A DNA stretch of 51,225 nt, taken from CAZZBK01 sp964652155 (GTDB taxonomy: Bacteria; Planctomycetota; Planctomycetia; Pirellulales; PNKZ01). Under the pieces are notes generated by a model. It saw nothing but the letters and a program-made list of their open reading frames with translations. It did not search any database and was not told the DNA's origin. Of this stretch, positions 1 to 8,881 are shown in pieces. Position numbers and translations under genes: made by a program. Location of the stretch: the NCBI GenBank assembly GCA_964652155.1, contig CAZZBK010000020.1:1-51225 (forward strand), written 5' to 3'. The first letter of the stretch is position 1. Each line of letters starts with the position of its first letter.

Positions 1-21
1 CACCCGCTGAATGATGCCCTT

Positions 22-64
22 GATGCCAGATCCTATGATTGACCAACTTTGAAGATGCTCACAC
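22..64. repeat. Left copy of a 43-bp repeat found inverted at both window ends
   Basis: This 43-bp stretch matches the reverse complement of the last 43 bases of the window (51183-51225) at 40 of 43 positions. The shared core includes GATTGACCAACTTTGAAGA. The differences are single bases at positions 9, 15 and 35 of the repeat. No convincing gene spans it. It may be the end of a mobile element, or a family of repeats at which the assembly was broken. Confidence 0.75.
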
Positions 65-218
65 CCCAACTGCCGTGCCCCACATCGCTTTGCTCGGAGT
101 AACGCGGCGAAGCACCGCAGGCTTTGAGGGCTGCGATCCTTGCTGCCCGCTCCGCGTCAGAATCCGCCCCTGCTGGGCCGCCGCCGCCTATGACGCGCGC
201 CTGGTCACGGTGAAGCGA

Positions 219-250
219 AGCCCTTCGACGGTTTCGCCGAAGGGCTCTCT
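219..250 (+). terminator. Hairpin with short T run, possible terminator
   Basis: A perfect 9-bp stem (AGCCCTTCG at 219-227 and CGAAGGGCT at 238-246) with a 10-base loop is followed on the plus strand by CTCTTTTAAC. This suits a plus-strand intrinsic terminator for a gene lying left of the window. It also lies just downstream of the minus-strand tRNA gene, but on that strand the hairpin has no T run. Confidence 0.45.
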
Positions 251-261
251 TTTAACAACAG

Positions 262-336
262 TCGGGGCGACAAGATTCGAACTTGCGACCTTCTGGTCCC
301 AAACCAGACGCTCTAGCCAGGCTGAGCTACGCCCCG
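262..336 (-). tRNA. tRNA-Pro (anticodon UGG)
   Basis: Read on the minus strand, the sequence folds into a full cloverleaf. The acceptor arms CGGGGCG and CGCCCCG pair perfectly, the D stem is GCTC/GAGC, and the anticodon stem TCTGG/CCAGA encloses the loop TTTGGGA with anticodon TGG. The T arm GCAAG-TTCGAAT-CTTGT carries the TTCGA motif. The discriminator base is A and the 3' CCA is not encoded. UGG is expected to read most proline codons. Confidence 0.97.
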
Positions 337-499
337 CAACGAGCACGTTATCCTAGCAAGCTGCGGTCGTTTCGGGAACATGGTTTCTACGACCGACGAG
401 CATCGCGACTCGCTGCTCGCGCTATGGCATCAAACCCAATCGCCAGCGGCGAGCGTAACCCCCTGGGAAGCCGAGACTTGGCCGTGCTCGACACACACG

Positions 500-2344
500 T
501 TACGGCTGGCGGACGACGGTGACAAAAAATGCGCCGCAAAGGTCGTTCCCCTCCGCGTCGCTAAACCAAGCCTTGAGCTTCGTCTTACCACGCGGCAAAT
601 TCGCCAGCATGACGGTGACCGCCGTGTCTTGGGACTTGGCCGCCGCAGTCCCTCGCACGCCGGCAATCTCAACCGTGCCGCGCGCAATCTGCGGAAAGCC
701 TTTGACCTTCCCTTGTGTTTTGGTCGGCGGCGCGTTGGCCGGGTATTCGTACTTGGCTCCCAACGCGATGCGTGCGCGCTCTGGCCAGCGACGCAGCGTG
801 AACTCGTAATTGCCCGGCTCCTCGATCTGAATGTGCCAGTGTCCGCCGTTGGGGCCACCGACCGCCTCGCGCACATAGCCCGAGTTGTCGGCATAGATGC
901 CTTCCCAGTCGCCGCTGGTCAACTCGACCACGGGCTCCTGTTTGGCACCGATGCTCATGGGCACGAACTCATTGATTATCGGTTCGAGACCGGCCCACCA
1001 CGACTCGTAATACTCGCGCATCGCTTGCACGACCGAAGGATTCGCGTCGGCCAGGTCGTTGGCCTGCGCGCGGTCGGTGTCGGTGTCGTACAATTCTTTG
1101 CCGCCGACGAGCCGCCACTTACCCCAGATCACGCAGGCCTCGAATTTCTTGGGGATCTGCCCATACTGCACGACCAACTTGCGGTCGGCGAGCGTGGTTT
1201 GCTGGCCGCGCAACAGCCCCACCAGGCTTGTGCCTCGATACCGTCTTTCGGCCGCGTCGCGCTGCGGTTCCTCGACGCCGCACAGTTCGCACAGCGTGGG
1301 AAACAGATCGGTGTTTTGCGTCGGCACGTGAATATCGCGCGGCGCGCCCAACTGACCGTTCGGCCAGCGTACCCAGCACGGCACACGATGTCCGCCGTCG
1401 TAATAGGTCGTTTTGCCCGCTCGCAAACCCGCGTTGAAGGTCTTCACGCCACTGGTGCCGCCGTTGTCAGTCATCAGGATCACGATCGTGTCGTCGGCGA
1501 GCTTCTCCTCGACGAGGAATCGTTCCAGATCGCCGAACCGCGCGTCGACATGGGCAATCATGCCAAAGAACCCCGCTGGCCCTTTGCCCTCATACGGCTT
1601 GACGTACTTATCGAGATCGATGTGCGGCGCATGCGGCGCGTTGGTCGGAAGGTAGCAGAAGAACGGTTCGTTGTTCTGCTTGCACTGCTTGATCCAGCTC
1701 ATGGCCGAGTCGAACCACCAATCGGTGCAATGCCCTTTGAAGGCTTTGGCGACACCGTTGTGAAAGTAGCGACCGTCAAACAGCGGCCAGTCGAACTCGG
1801 GGGTCGAGTTGAGCATGCCCCAGCCCAGGTGATACACGCTCTCGCGAAAGCCTTTGTCCAGCGGTCGATGCGGATAAAAATCGCCGAGGTGCCATTTACC
1901 AAACAGCCCGGTCGCATAGCCCGACCGCGAGAAGGCCTCGGCCAGCGTGGGGAGCCCGGGCCGCATGAACGTCCGCCCGGCCGTCACCGACGTCGCGCCA
2001 TTGCGCAGCGCGGCGAGGCCGCTCATGAGTTGTCCGCGCGTCGGACTGCACATCGGACACACATGAAAGTCGGTGAACCGCACCGCCTGTCGAGCCAGCG
2101 CGTCGAAATTCGGCGTCTGGAGCACGGGGTTGCCCATGAACGAAAAGTCGCCGAGCCCCTGGTCGTCGGTCATCAGCACCACGACATTCGGTCGTCGCTG
2201 AGCCGCGGCGCCCCAGACTGGACTCGACTCGCCGAGGAGCCACCCCAACGACACCGCGATCAAGCAGAGTGACGCGAGGCGACCGTGCAACCGGCGCAAT
2301 AAAACAAGCGTTCGATCCTGGCTCGGGCATGGAGTGTTGAGCAT
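500..2344 (-). CDS. Secreted type I (formylglycine) sulfatase
   Basis: This 614-residue protein is an arylsulfatase-family enzyme that should hydrolyse sulfate esters, probably of polysaccharides, outside the cytoplasm. A hydrophobic segment near residues 24-46 looks like a signal peptide. Metal-binding Asp60-Asp61 lie in LMTDDQG. The formylglycine motif is Cys99-Ser-Pro-Thr-Arg103, followed by GKWHLG and, further on, MTDNGG. After the catalytic domain, about 130 residues from VTSGDWEG look like a C-terminal beta domain common in planctomycete sulfatases. The start has GAGG about 7 bases upstream. The gene is divergent from the PSCyt1/DUF1549/DUF1553 gene at 2864. The substrate cannot be told from sequence. 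The tRNA gene lies downstream on the same strand. Confidence 0.93.
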   Translation of the reverse strand: MLNTPCPSQDRTLVLLRRLHGRLASLCLIAVSLGWLLGESSPVWGAAAQRRPNVVVLMTDDQGLGDFSFMGNPVLQTPNFDALARQAVRFTDFHVCPMCSPTRGQLMSGLAALRNGATSVTAGRTFMRPGLPTLAEAFSRSGYATGLFGKWHLGDFYPHRPLDKGFRESVYHLGWGMLNSTPEFDWPLFDGRYFHNGVAKAFKGHCTDWWFDSAMSWIKQCKQNNEPFFCYLPTNAPHAPHIDLDKYVKPYEGKGPAGFFGMIAHVDARFGDLERFLVEEKLADDTIVILMTDNGGTSGVKTFNAGLRAGKTTYYDGGHRVPCWVRWPNGQLGAPRDIHVPTQNTDLFPTLCELCGVEEPQRDAAERRYRGTSLVGLLRGQQTTLADRKLVVQYGQIPKKFEACVIWGKWRLVGGKELYDTDTDRAQANDLADANPSVVQAMREYYESWWAGLEPIINEFVPMSIGAKQEPVVELTSGDWEGIYADNSGYVREAVGGPNGGHWHIQIEEPGNYEFTLRRWPERARIALGAKYEYPANAPPTKTQGKVKGFPQIARGTVEIAGVRGTAAAKSQDTAVTVMLANLPRGKTKLKAWFSDAEGNDLCGAFFVTVVRQP

Positions 2345-2670
2345 CGTCGACCTCAGTTCAGGGGAGCGAGTCTGTGCTACGGCTCGGAATTCGCAGAGCA
2401 GCGGTGCATGGAACCGAATGATGGGTGAGCGTCCCCATGATTGCGAGTGCCGTCGGGCAATATCGGCTGCGAGCAGTTGGTCGTCAATCGAACGAAAAAA
2501 AATATCAGGGGCAAACGGCCGCGATCAGGGACCCACCGGCACCGGAGTCTGCATTTTCCCGGCCTCGCGTGGCTCGTCGGGCTCATGGAACGCGTCGGGG
2601 GCAATCGTCTCCAGCGAGTCGGCTCGGGCGTCGCGTATCGGTGGCGGTCTGCATACAATGCTGTATCGTG

Positions 2671-2764
2671 CCTATCCTAAAACCGAAATGCGAGGGGGGA
2701 CAGTCCCAATTTGCTACGCAGGCATTCGCAAATTTGGGACAGTCCCCGTCGGTTTTAGGATAGG
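2671..2764. repeat. 94-bp palindromic dispersed repeat, copy A
   Basis: The outer arms CCTATCCTAAAACCGA (2671-2686) and TCGGTTTTAGGATAGG (2749-2764) are perfect 16-bp inverted repeats. Inside them GGGGACAGTCCCAA pairs with TTGGGACAGTCCC, so nearly the whole element can form a cruciform or RNA hairpin. A 49-bp relative lies at 21485-21533 with the same outer arms. It sits in the 519-bp gap between the divergent sulfatase and PSCyt1 genes, in which I see no other gene. It may be a non-autonomous miniature element. Confidence 0.85.
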
Positions 2765-2863
2765 CTTATAGGTCAAGCGACCTTCGACAGTCTGCGTGCC
2801 CAAGTCGACGGCTCGGCTCGCGACTTGGCTCGACTGTTTTCGTCAGCGCGAGAGAAATCGTTT

Positions 2864-5848
2864 ATGAAGTTCGTACGACTCATTGGCTCGACAACGCTGT
2901 TGCTCGCGGCCCTCGCGTCGCGCGCCGAGGCGGTCGACTTCGCGCAAGATGTCGAGCCGATCCTGCGGCGGTCCTGCTACGCGTGTCATGGGCCCGACAA
3001 ACAACGGAGCAGTTTCCGCCTCGATCAGCGCGAGGCCGCCCTGGCCGGAGGGGACTTTGGCAAGGCCATCGAACCCGGCCAAGCCGACGCCAGCCCGCTC
3101 ATCGAGTACGTGAGCAATCCGCGGGCGACCGTCACGATGCCCCCCAGCGGACAGCGTCTCTCGGCCGAGGAAGTGCGTGTGCTGCGCGAGTGGATCAACG
3201 CCGGGGCGAACTATCCCGCCTCGAACACGGCCAGCGACAAGAGCGCCGCGAGTTGGTGGTCGCTCAAGCCCCTTGTGCGGCCGGCGGTACCGTCTCTCTC
3301 GGCCGCTGACCAAGCCCAAGTCCGCACGCCGATCGACGCATTTATTCTCGCTCGGCTCCGCCAGGAGCAACTCCCTATCGCGCCCGAGGCCGACCGCCGC
3401 ACACTTATTCGACGGCTGACCTTTGATCTCATCGGCTTGCCACCGACCTTTGCCGAGGTCGAGTCGTTTGTCGCCAGCGCCGACCCGAGCGCGTATGAAA
3501 AGCTGGTCGAGCAGTTGCTCGCGTCGCCCCATTATGGCGAGCGTTGGGCGCGTCACTGGTTGGATGTGGTCCATTTTGGCGAGACCCACGGCTACGACAA
3601 AGACAAGCCGCGCCCGCATGCCTGGCCCTATCGCGATTACGTCATCCGAGCCTTCAACAACGACAAGCCTTACGATCGGTTCATTCTCGAACAGTTGGCG
3701 GGGGACGTCCTGTTCCCACTCTCGCCCGACGGCATCGAGGCGCTCGGGTTCATCGCCGCCGGGCCCTGGGACTTGATCGGACATGCCGAGGTGAGCGAGG
3801 CCAAAAAGGACGGCAAGATCGCCCGGCATCTCGACCGCGACGACATGGTGAGCAACACGATTGGCACGTTCAACAGCCTGACAGTGCAATGCGCTCAGTG
3901 CCACAACCACAAGTTCGATCCGATCACGCAGGACGATTACTATCGGTTACAGGCCGTGTTCGCCGCGGTCGATCGGGCCGACAAGGCGTACTATCAAGAC
4001 CCGAAACAGACGGCCGAGTACGCGGCACTCACGCAGCGGCAGCGTGACGCGACGCGCCGCAAGCAGGCGCTCGATAGCGAGGTCACGCGACTGGGCGGGG
4101 CCGAGCTGGCCGCGATCGACAAGCAACTCGCCCCCTCCAAGGCACCGCCGAGCGCCGTGCCCCCCGAGTACGGTTATCACAGCCAGCTCGCGCCCGATGC
4201 TGAGCGAACCAAGTGGGTGCAGGTCGACTTGCAGCAGCCCCAGTCACTCCGCCGAGTGACGATCATCGGCTGCTTCGATACCTTCAACAACATCGGGGCC
4301 GGCTTCGGCTTTCCTGAGCGGTTTCGGATCGAGGCCGCCGACGATGAGCGGTTCACACAAAACGTGCGCGTGCTCGTCGATCGCAGCGCGGTCGACTACC
4401 GCAACCCGGGCACCGCTCCGCAGACATTCGAGGTTCCCGCGACCACGGCTCGCTTCGTGCGAGTAACGGCCCTACGGCTCGCCCTGCGGCAGAACGACTA
4501 CATGTTCGCGCTCGCCGAGTTGGCGGTGCTCAACGAGCAGGGAGAGAACCTGGCCCTGCGCAAGCCCGTGACCGCGCTCGACTCGATCGAGGCCGGCGTT
4601 CGCTGGCGCAAGACCAATCTCGTCGACGGCCTGTATAGCGGCGCGGCGCGCAACCCCGTCAGGGCCACACCCTCCGAGCTTGAACAACAACGCCGCTCGA
4701 TCATCGAGCAACACGTGCCCGAGGCCACGCGCTTCGAGTTGGCCGCGGTGACTGAGTCACTCAAGCAGATCAACGAGCAACTTGCGAAAATGCCCCCGCC
4801 GCAACGCATCTACGCGGGCATCGTGCATCATGGGCAGGGCAACTTCGCCGGCACGGGCCACCAGCAGGGCAAGCCACGCTCGATCCACGTCCTACGCCGC
4901 GGCGACGTCGACCGACCTTTCGGCCCTGAGTGTCCGCCAGGTGCGATTAGCGCCGTGAGTCATCAGCGCGGCGTCTTTCAACTGCCCAGCGATCATCACG
5001 AGGGAGATCGTCGAGCGGCGCTGGCTCGCTGGCTCGCCGACGATCGCAACCCGCTCACGTGGCGCTCGATCGTGAATCGCGTCTGGCTGTATCATTTTGG
5101 TCGCGCGATCGTCGATACCCCAAACGACTTTGGTCGCATGGGCGAATTGCCGAGCCATCCCGAGTTGCTCGACTATCTGGCCTGCGAGCTGCGCGACGGC
5201 GGCAAGTCGCTCAAGCAATTGCACCGGCTGATCGTGACGAGCCGCGTGTATCGGCAGTCGTCGCACGTCGACCCCGCGGTGCTCAAGCGCGACGCGAGCA
5301 ACGTCTGGTTGTCGCATTACTCGCGGCGGCGACTCGAGGCCGAGGGGGTCCGCGACGCCGTGCTGGCCGTGTCGGGGCAACTCGATCGCACGCTGTTTGG
5401 CCCCAGCTTTCAGGATTTTGTGATCGAGCAACCGGCCCATTCGCCACATTACGAGTACGGCAAGGCCGACCCGAACGACCCCAAAACCTTCCGTCGCTCG
5501 GTGTATCGGTTTCTGGTCCGCTCTCAGCCGCAGCCGTTTATGACGACGCTCGATTGCGCCGATCCTTCGATGCGTGTCGACAAACGGACCGAGTCGCTCA
5601 GCGCGCTACAAGCCTTGGCAATGCTCAACGAGGGTTTCATGGTCACGATGGCGCGGCATTTTGCCACGCGGATCGAACAGCAAGGGGGCTCACGCGCGGA
5701 GCAGGTGCGACGCGCCTGGCGCGACGCGCTGGGACACGAACCGACCGCCGAGCAAGCCGCGAGTTTATCGCAATTTGCCCAGCAGCACGGGTTGGCCAAC
5801 GCCTGTCGGTTGATTTTGAATCTGAATGAGTTTGTGTTCGTCGATTAA
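2864..5848 (+). CDS. PSCyt1/DUF1549/DUF1553 protein with inserted discoidin-like domain
   Basis: This 994-residue secreted protein belongs to a family greatly expanded in Planctomycetes. The ATG at 2864 opens a clear signal peptide (MKFVRLIGSTTLLLAALA) and is preferred over an in-frame start 39 bases upstream. The PSCyt1 heme-type motif Cys38-Tyr-Ala-Cys-His42 follows. DUF1549 runs from about residue 154 to 380 and contains the characteristic CAQCHNHKFDP. Residues about 437-592 (VQVDLQQPQSLRRVTIIG onward) resemble an F5/8 type C carbohydrate-binding domain. DUF1553 runs from about 714 to 980. It is followed after 12 bp by a DUF1501 gene, the usual partner. The biochemical role is not established; the CxxCH motifs suggest c-type heme attachment. 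Confidence 0.92.
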   Translation: MKFVRLIGSTTLLLAALASRAEAVDFAQDVEPILRRSCYACHGPDKQRSSFRLDQREAALAGGDFGKAIEPGQADASPLIEYVSNPRATVTMPPSGQRLSAEEVRVLREWINAGANYPASNTASDKSAASWWSLKPLVRPAVPSLSAADQAQVRTPIDAFILARLRQEQLPIAPEADRRTLIRRLTFDLIGLPPTFAEVESFVASADPSAYEKLVEQLLASPHYGERWARHWLDVVHFGETHGYDKDKPRPHAWPYRDYVIRAFNNDKPYDRFILEQLAGDVLFPLSPDGIEALGFIAAGPWDLIGHAEVSEAKKDGKIARHLDRDDMVSNTIGTFNSLTVQCAQCHNHKFDPITQDDYYRLQAVFAAVDRADKAYYQDPKQTAEYAALTQRQRDATRRKQALDSEVTRLGGAELAAIDKQLAPSKAPPSAVPPEYGYHSQLAPDAERTKWVQVDLQQPQSLRRVTIIGCFDTFNNIGAGFGFPERFRIEAADDERFTQNVRVLVDRSAVDYRNPGTAPQTFEVPATTARFVRVTALRLALRQNDYMFALAELAVLNEQGENLALRKPVTALDSIEAGVRWRKTNLVDGLYSGAARNPVRATPSELEQQRRSIIEQHVPEATRFELAAVTESLKQINEQLAKMPPPQRIYAGIVHHGQGNFAGTGHQQGKPRSIHVLRRGDVDRPFGPECPPGAISAVSHQRGVFQLPSDHHEGDRRAALARWLADDRNPLTWRSIVNRVWLYHFGRAIVDTPNDFGRMGELPSHPELLDYLACELRDGGKSLKQLHRLIVTSRVYRQSSHVDPAVLKRDASNVWLSHYSRRRLEAEGVRDAVLAVSGQLDRTLFGPSFQDFVIEQPAHSPHYEYGKADPNDPKTFRRSVYRFLVRSQPQPFMTTLDCADPSMRVDKRTESLSALQALAMLNEGFMVTMARHFATRIEQQGGSRAEQVRRAWRDALGHEPTAEQAASLSQFAQQHGLANACRLILNLNEFVFVD

Positions 5849-5860
5849 CAAGGTGAGCTG

Positions 5861-7357
5861 ATGACACTGTCGCGCCGCGAGCTACTGTGGAACGTCGGGG
5901 GCGGGCTGGGCGGGATCGCGCTGGCGAGCCTGCTCGACGAGCACGGCGCGCTTGCTGCCGAGAGCGGCTCCGCGCCCCTCGCGGGCTCGGCTCGCCCAGG
6001 GGTGCTGCGAGGCGTGCTGCATCATCCGCCTCGCGCCAAACGCGTCGTGCAACTGTTCATGGCCGGCGCGGCCAGCCATCTCGACCTCTGGGATTACAAG
6101 AGCGCGCTCGTCAAGCATCACGGCCAGGAAGCCAACTTCGGCGAGCCTGTCGAGACGTTTCAGAACGGGCTCGGGCCGTGGCTCAAGCCGATCTGGGATT
6201 TTAAGCCCTACGGCGAATGCGGCAAACTGCTCAGCGAGATGGTCGCCCCGTTGGGCGAGGTCGTCGACCGAATGGCGTTTGTTCACAATGTCGTCGGCAA
6301 GACCGGCATCCACAGCCAGGCAACGTTGTTGCAGGCCACCGGCTTTCAGTTGCCTGGCTTCCCCGGGATGGGCTGTTGGGCCAGCTATGCGTTGGGCTCG
6401 CTCAACGACAATCTCCCGACGTTTGTCGTGTTGCCCGATCATCGTGGGTTCGCCTCGAACGGCGCAAAGAACTGGGAGAGCGCGTTCCTGCGGGCCGAAC
6501 ACTCGGGGACAGTCATTTTTCCCGGCCAGGACCATCCCATCTTCGCCTTGCGTCCACATGCTCGGGGTGACTACATCAATGCACAAAGCGAGGCGGCGAC
6601 CCAATCGCTGCTCGCGCAATTCAATCGCCAACATGCCTCGCAGCGCGAGGGAGACGCGCGGCTGGAATCGCGCATTCGATCTTATGAGCTGGCCGCGCGC
6701 ATGCAGTTGGCCGCCCCCGAGGCACTCGATATCTCAAACGAGCCGGCTCACATCATGAAGCTGTACGGGCTCGACCACGGGCGGAGCGCGTTCGACAGCG
6801 AGATCAACCCGCTGGAAGAGACCGACTATTTCGGCCGCAAGTGTCTCGTCGCGCGACGGTTGCTCGAGCGCGGCGTGCGGTTCGTGCAGATTTGGTCGGG
6901 CAACGACAATGGCTTTCCGCGCCGCAATTGGGACTCGCACGAAGATGTCGAGCGCGACCACGGTCCGCTGGCGCTGGGCATGGCTCGTGGCGCGGCAGCG
7001 CTCATTAAAGACCTCGAACAGCGCGGCATGCTCGACGACACGATCGTGCATTGGACGACCGAATTCGGACGCATGCCGTCGTCGCAAGGGGGTAAGGGGC
7101 GCGACCATAACCCATACTGCTTTACGAACTGGCTCTGCGGCGGTGGCATCCGCGGAGGGACGAGCTACGGCCCCAGTGACGAATGGGGCTACAAGCCGGC
7201 CGACCGCAAGAACCCCACGCAAGTTTACGACCTGCACGCGACGATGTTGCATCTGCTGGGCATCGATCACACCCGGCTCACCGTGCGGCACAACGGCATC
7301 GACCGCCGACTGACCGACGTTCACGGACATGTGATTCCGGAGCTGATCGAGGGCTAG
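5861..7357 (+). CDS. Tat-exported DUF1501 protein
   Basis: This 498-residue DUF1501 family protein begins with a twin-arginine leader (SRRELLWNVGGGLGGIALASLL), so it should be exported folded. The DUF1501 fold is related to the alkaline phosphatase/sulfatase superfamily. Visible features include FMAGAASHLDLWDYK near residue 67, VQIWSGNDNGFPRRNWDSHED, and WTTEFGRMPSSQGGKGRDHNP, which resembles the metal-site region near the C-terminus. The gene starts 12 bp after the PSCyt1/DUF1549/DUF1553 stop, with AGGTGA just upstream, so the two are probably co-transcribed. This pairing is standard in Planctomycetes; the substrate is unknown. Confidence 0.92.
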   Translation: MTLSRRELLWNVGGGLGGIALASLLDEHGALAAESGSAPLAGSARPGVLRGVLHHPPRAKRVVQLFMAGAASHLDLWDYKSALVKHHGQEANFGEPVETFQNGLGPWLKPIWDFKPYGECGKLLSEMVAPLGEVVDRMAFVHNVVGKTGIHSQATLLQATGFQLPGFPGMGCWASYALGSLNDNLPTFVVLPDHRGFASNGAKNWESAFLRAEHSGTVIFPGQDHPIFALRPHARGDYINAQSEAATQSLLAQFNRQHASQREGDARLESRIRSYELAARMQLAAPEALDISNEPAHIMKLYGLDHGRSAFDSEINPLEETDYFGRKCLVARRLLERGVRFVQIWSGNDNGFPRRNWDSHEDVERDHGPLALGMARGAAALIKDLEQRGMLDDTIVHWTTEFGRMPSSQGGKGRDHNPYCFTNWLCGGGIRGGTSYGPSDEWGYKPADRKNPTQVYDLHATMLHLLGIDHTRLTVRHNGIDRRLTDVHGHVIPELIEG

Positions 7358-7408
7358 CAGGTCACGTGGTCACGGCAGCCCCGCTTTCAGCTCAACACCA
7401 AGATTTGA

Positions 7409-7438
7409 TTGCACTTGGATCGGGCCTTGCGATATACT
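7409..7438 (+). promoter_or_regulatory. Possible sigma-70 promoter for the second DUF1501 gene
   Basis: TATACT at 7433-7438 matches the -10 consensus at 5 of 6 positions. TTGCAC at 7409-7414 lies 18 bp upstream but matches the -35 consensus only in its first three bases. It sits 25 bp before the ATG at 7463, inside the 105-bp gap after the first DUF1501 gene. Confidence 0.4.
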
Positions 7439-7462
7439 CGACGAACGCACAAGGAGTATCCG

Positions 7463-8881
7463 ATGGGTAGAGGCCGCTATTCAACCACCACGCGCCGCGA
7501 TGCCATGCTCCGGCTGGGACGCGCCGGCGCGGGGGCACTGACTTTGCCGGGCCTGTTGGCCGGCGAGCAGGCTGCCGCCGCGGCGCAGTCGAGTGCCGCC
7601 ACACATAAGGGCTCGGCCAAGTCGTGCATCCTCGTGTACTTGTGGGGCGGGCCGCCCCAGCAAGACATGTGGGACATGAAGCCCGACGCTCCGGCGGGCA
7701 TCCGCAGCGAATTCAAGCCGATCGACACGAACGTGAGCGGCATCCAGATCTGCGATCAACTGCCGCTCACGGCCCGACACGCTGACAAAATGGCGATCGT
7801 TCGCGCGCTCACCCATAAGAGCAACGATCATGTGCATAGCGTGTACCACACGCTGACCGGCAAGGTCGACCCGACGCTGCAAGGGTCGCTGCGGCAGCGT
7901 CGGCGCAGTGACTTTCCCTGCGTCGGTTCGATCGTGTCGCACTTTTCTCCGCCGGCCGACTTGCCCAACACGATCACCGTCCCTTGCCCGATCGGACACG
8001 ATGGCGTGACGTACTCGGGCACCTATGCCGGGTTCCTCGGTCCGCACGCCGACCCACTGGAGCTCAAAGCGCCGGGCGAGGTCAAGGCACCGCCGCCCCA
8101 TAGTCTGGAACTGCCCGAGGGGCTCGACCGCTTACGTATTCAAGGGCGGTTCAGTTTGCTCGAGCAGATCGACGCGCTGCGTCGCGCGGCGGATGCGTCC
8201 AGCAAGCTCGGCGGCAGCATCTCGTCGTATCGCGAACAAGCCCTGCGCATGCTCACCAGTCCCGAGGCGCGAGCGGCATTTGATTTGGAACACGAACAAG
8301 CCAAGCTCCGCGATCGTTACGGCCGCAACGAGTATGGCGAGGCTTTCCTGCTCGCGCGACGCCTGGTCGAGGCCGGTGTGCGGCTCGTGACTGTGGTCTG
8401 GTACCACCTTTGTCCCGACGGCAATGTGGCCAACGTTTGGGACAATCACGGCGGGACCGGCTCGCTCGGCAAGCTCACGGGCTACCAGATGCTCCGAGAG
8501 AAGTACTGTCTACCGCCGCTGGATCAGGCCTACTCGGCGCTGCTCGACGACCTGTCGCAACGGGGCCTGCTCGATGACACGCTCGTCGCCATGTATGGCG
8601 AGTTCGGGCGCACGCCGCTGATCAACAAGAATGCCGGCCGCGACCACTGGGGCGCTTGCCAGTCGGCGGTGTTGGCCGGGGGCGGTATCCGCGGCGGCAC
8701 GGTGTTCGGCTCCAGCGACGCGCATGCGGCCTACCCTAGAGACAATCCGGTCTCGCCGAGCGACATGCTCGCGACGATCTACCATGCGTTCGGTCTGCGC
8801 AGCGATCAGGAAATTCACGACCGCGAGAATCGCCCGTATCGTTTGTGTGACGGCAGCCCGATTCTACCGCTGTTCGCATGA
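7463..8881 (+). CDS. Second Tat-exported DUF1501 protein
   Basis: This 472-residue protein is a second DUF1501 member. The ATG at 7463 is chosen because AAGGAG lies at 7451-7456 and a Tat-type leader follows (TTRRDAMLRLGRAGAGALTLPGLLAG). An in-frame start 54 bases upstream would lack these. Family landmarks are VYLWGGPPQQDMWDMKP, VWDNHGGTGS and YGEFGRTPLINKNAGRDHWG. It is shorter than its neighbour and clearly divergent from it, so the pair is not a recent duplication. The stop overlaps the next gene's start in an ATGA arrangement, which points to translational coupling. Confidence 0.92.
   Translation: MGRGRYSTTTRRDAMLRLGRAGAGALTLPGLLAGEQAAAAAQSSAATHKGSAKSCILVYLWGGPPQQDMWDMKPDAPAGIRSEFKPIDTNVSGIQICDQLPLTARHADKMAIVRALTHKSNDHVHSVYHTLTGKVDPTLQGSLRQRRRSDFPCVGSIVSHFSPPADLPNTITVPCPIGHDGVTYSGTYAGFLGPHADPLELKAPGEVKAPPPHSLELPEGLDRLRIQGRFSLLEQIDALRRAADASSKLGGSISSYREQALRMLTSPEARAAFDLEHEQAKLRDRYGRNEYGEAFLLARRLVEAGVRLVTVVWYHLCPDGNVANVWDNHGGTGSLGKLTGYQMLREKYCLPPLDQAYSALLDDLSQRGLLDDTLVAMYGEFGRTPLINKNAGRDHWGACQSAVLAGGGIRGGTVFGSSDAHAAYPRDNPVSPSDMLATIYHAFGLRSDQEIHDRENRPYRLCDGSPILPLFA

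Noticed and set aside
380..2272. A 630-codon open frame on the plus strand
   Set aside because: It lies wholly antisense to the sulfatase at 500-2344, has no domain motif and is a by-product of high GC in third codon positions.
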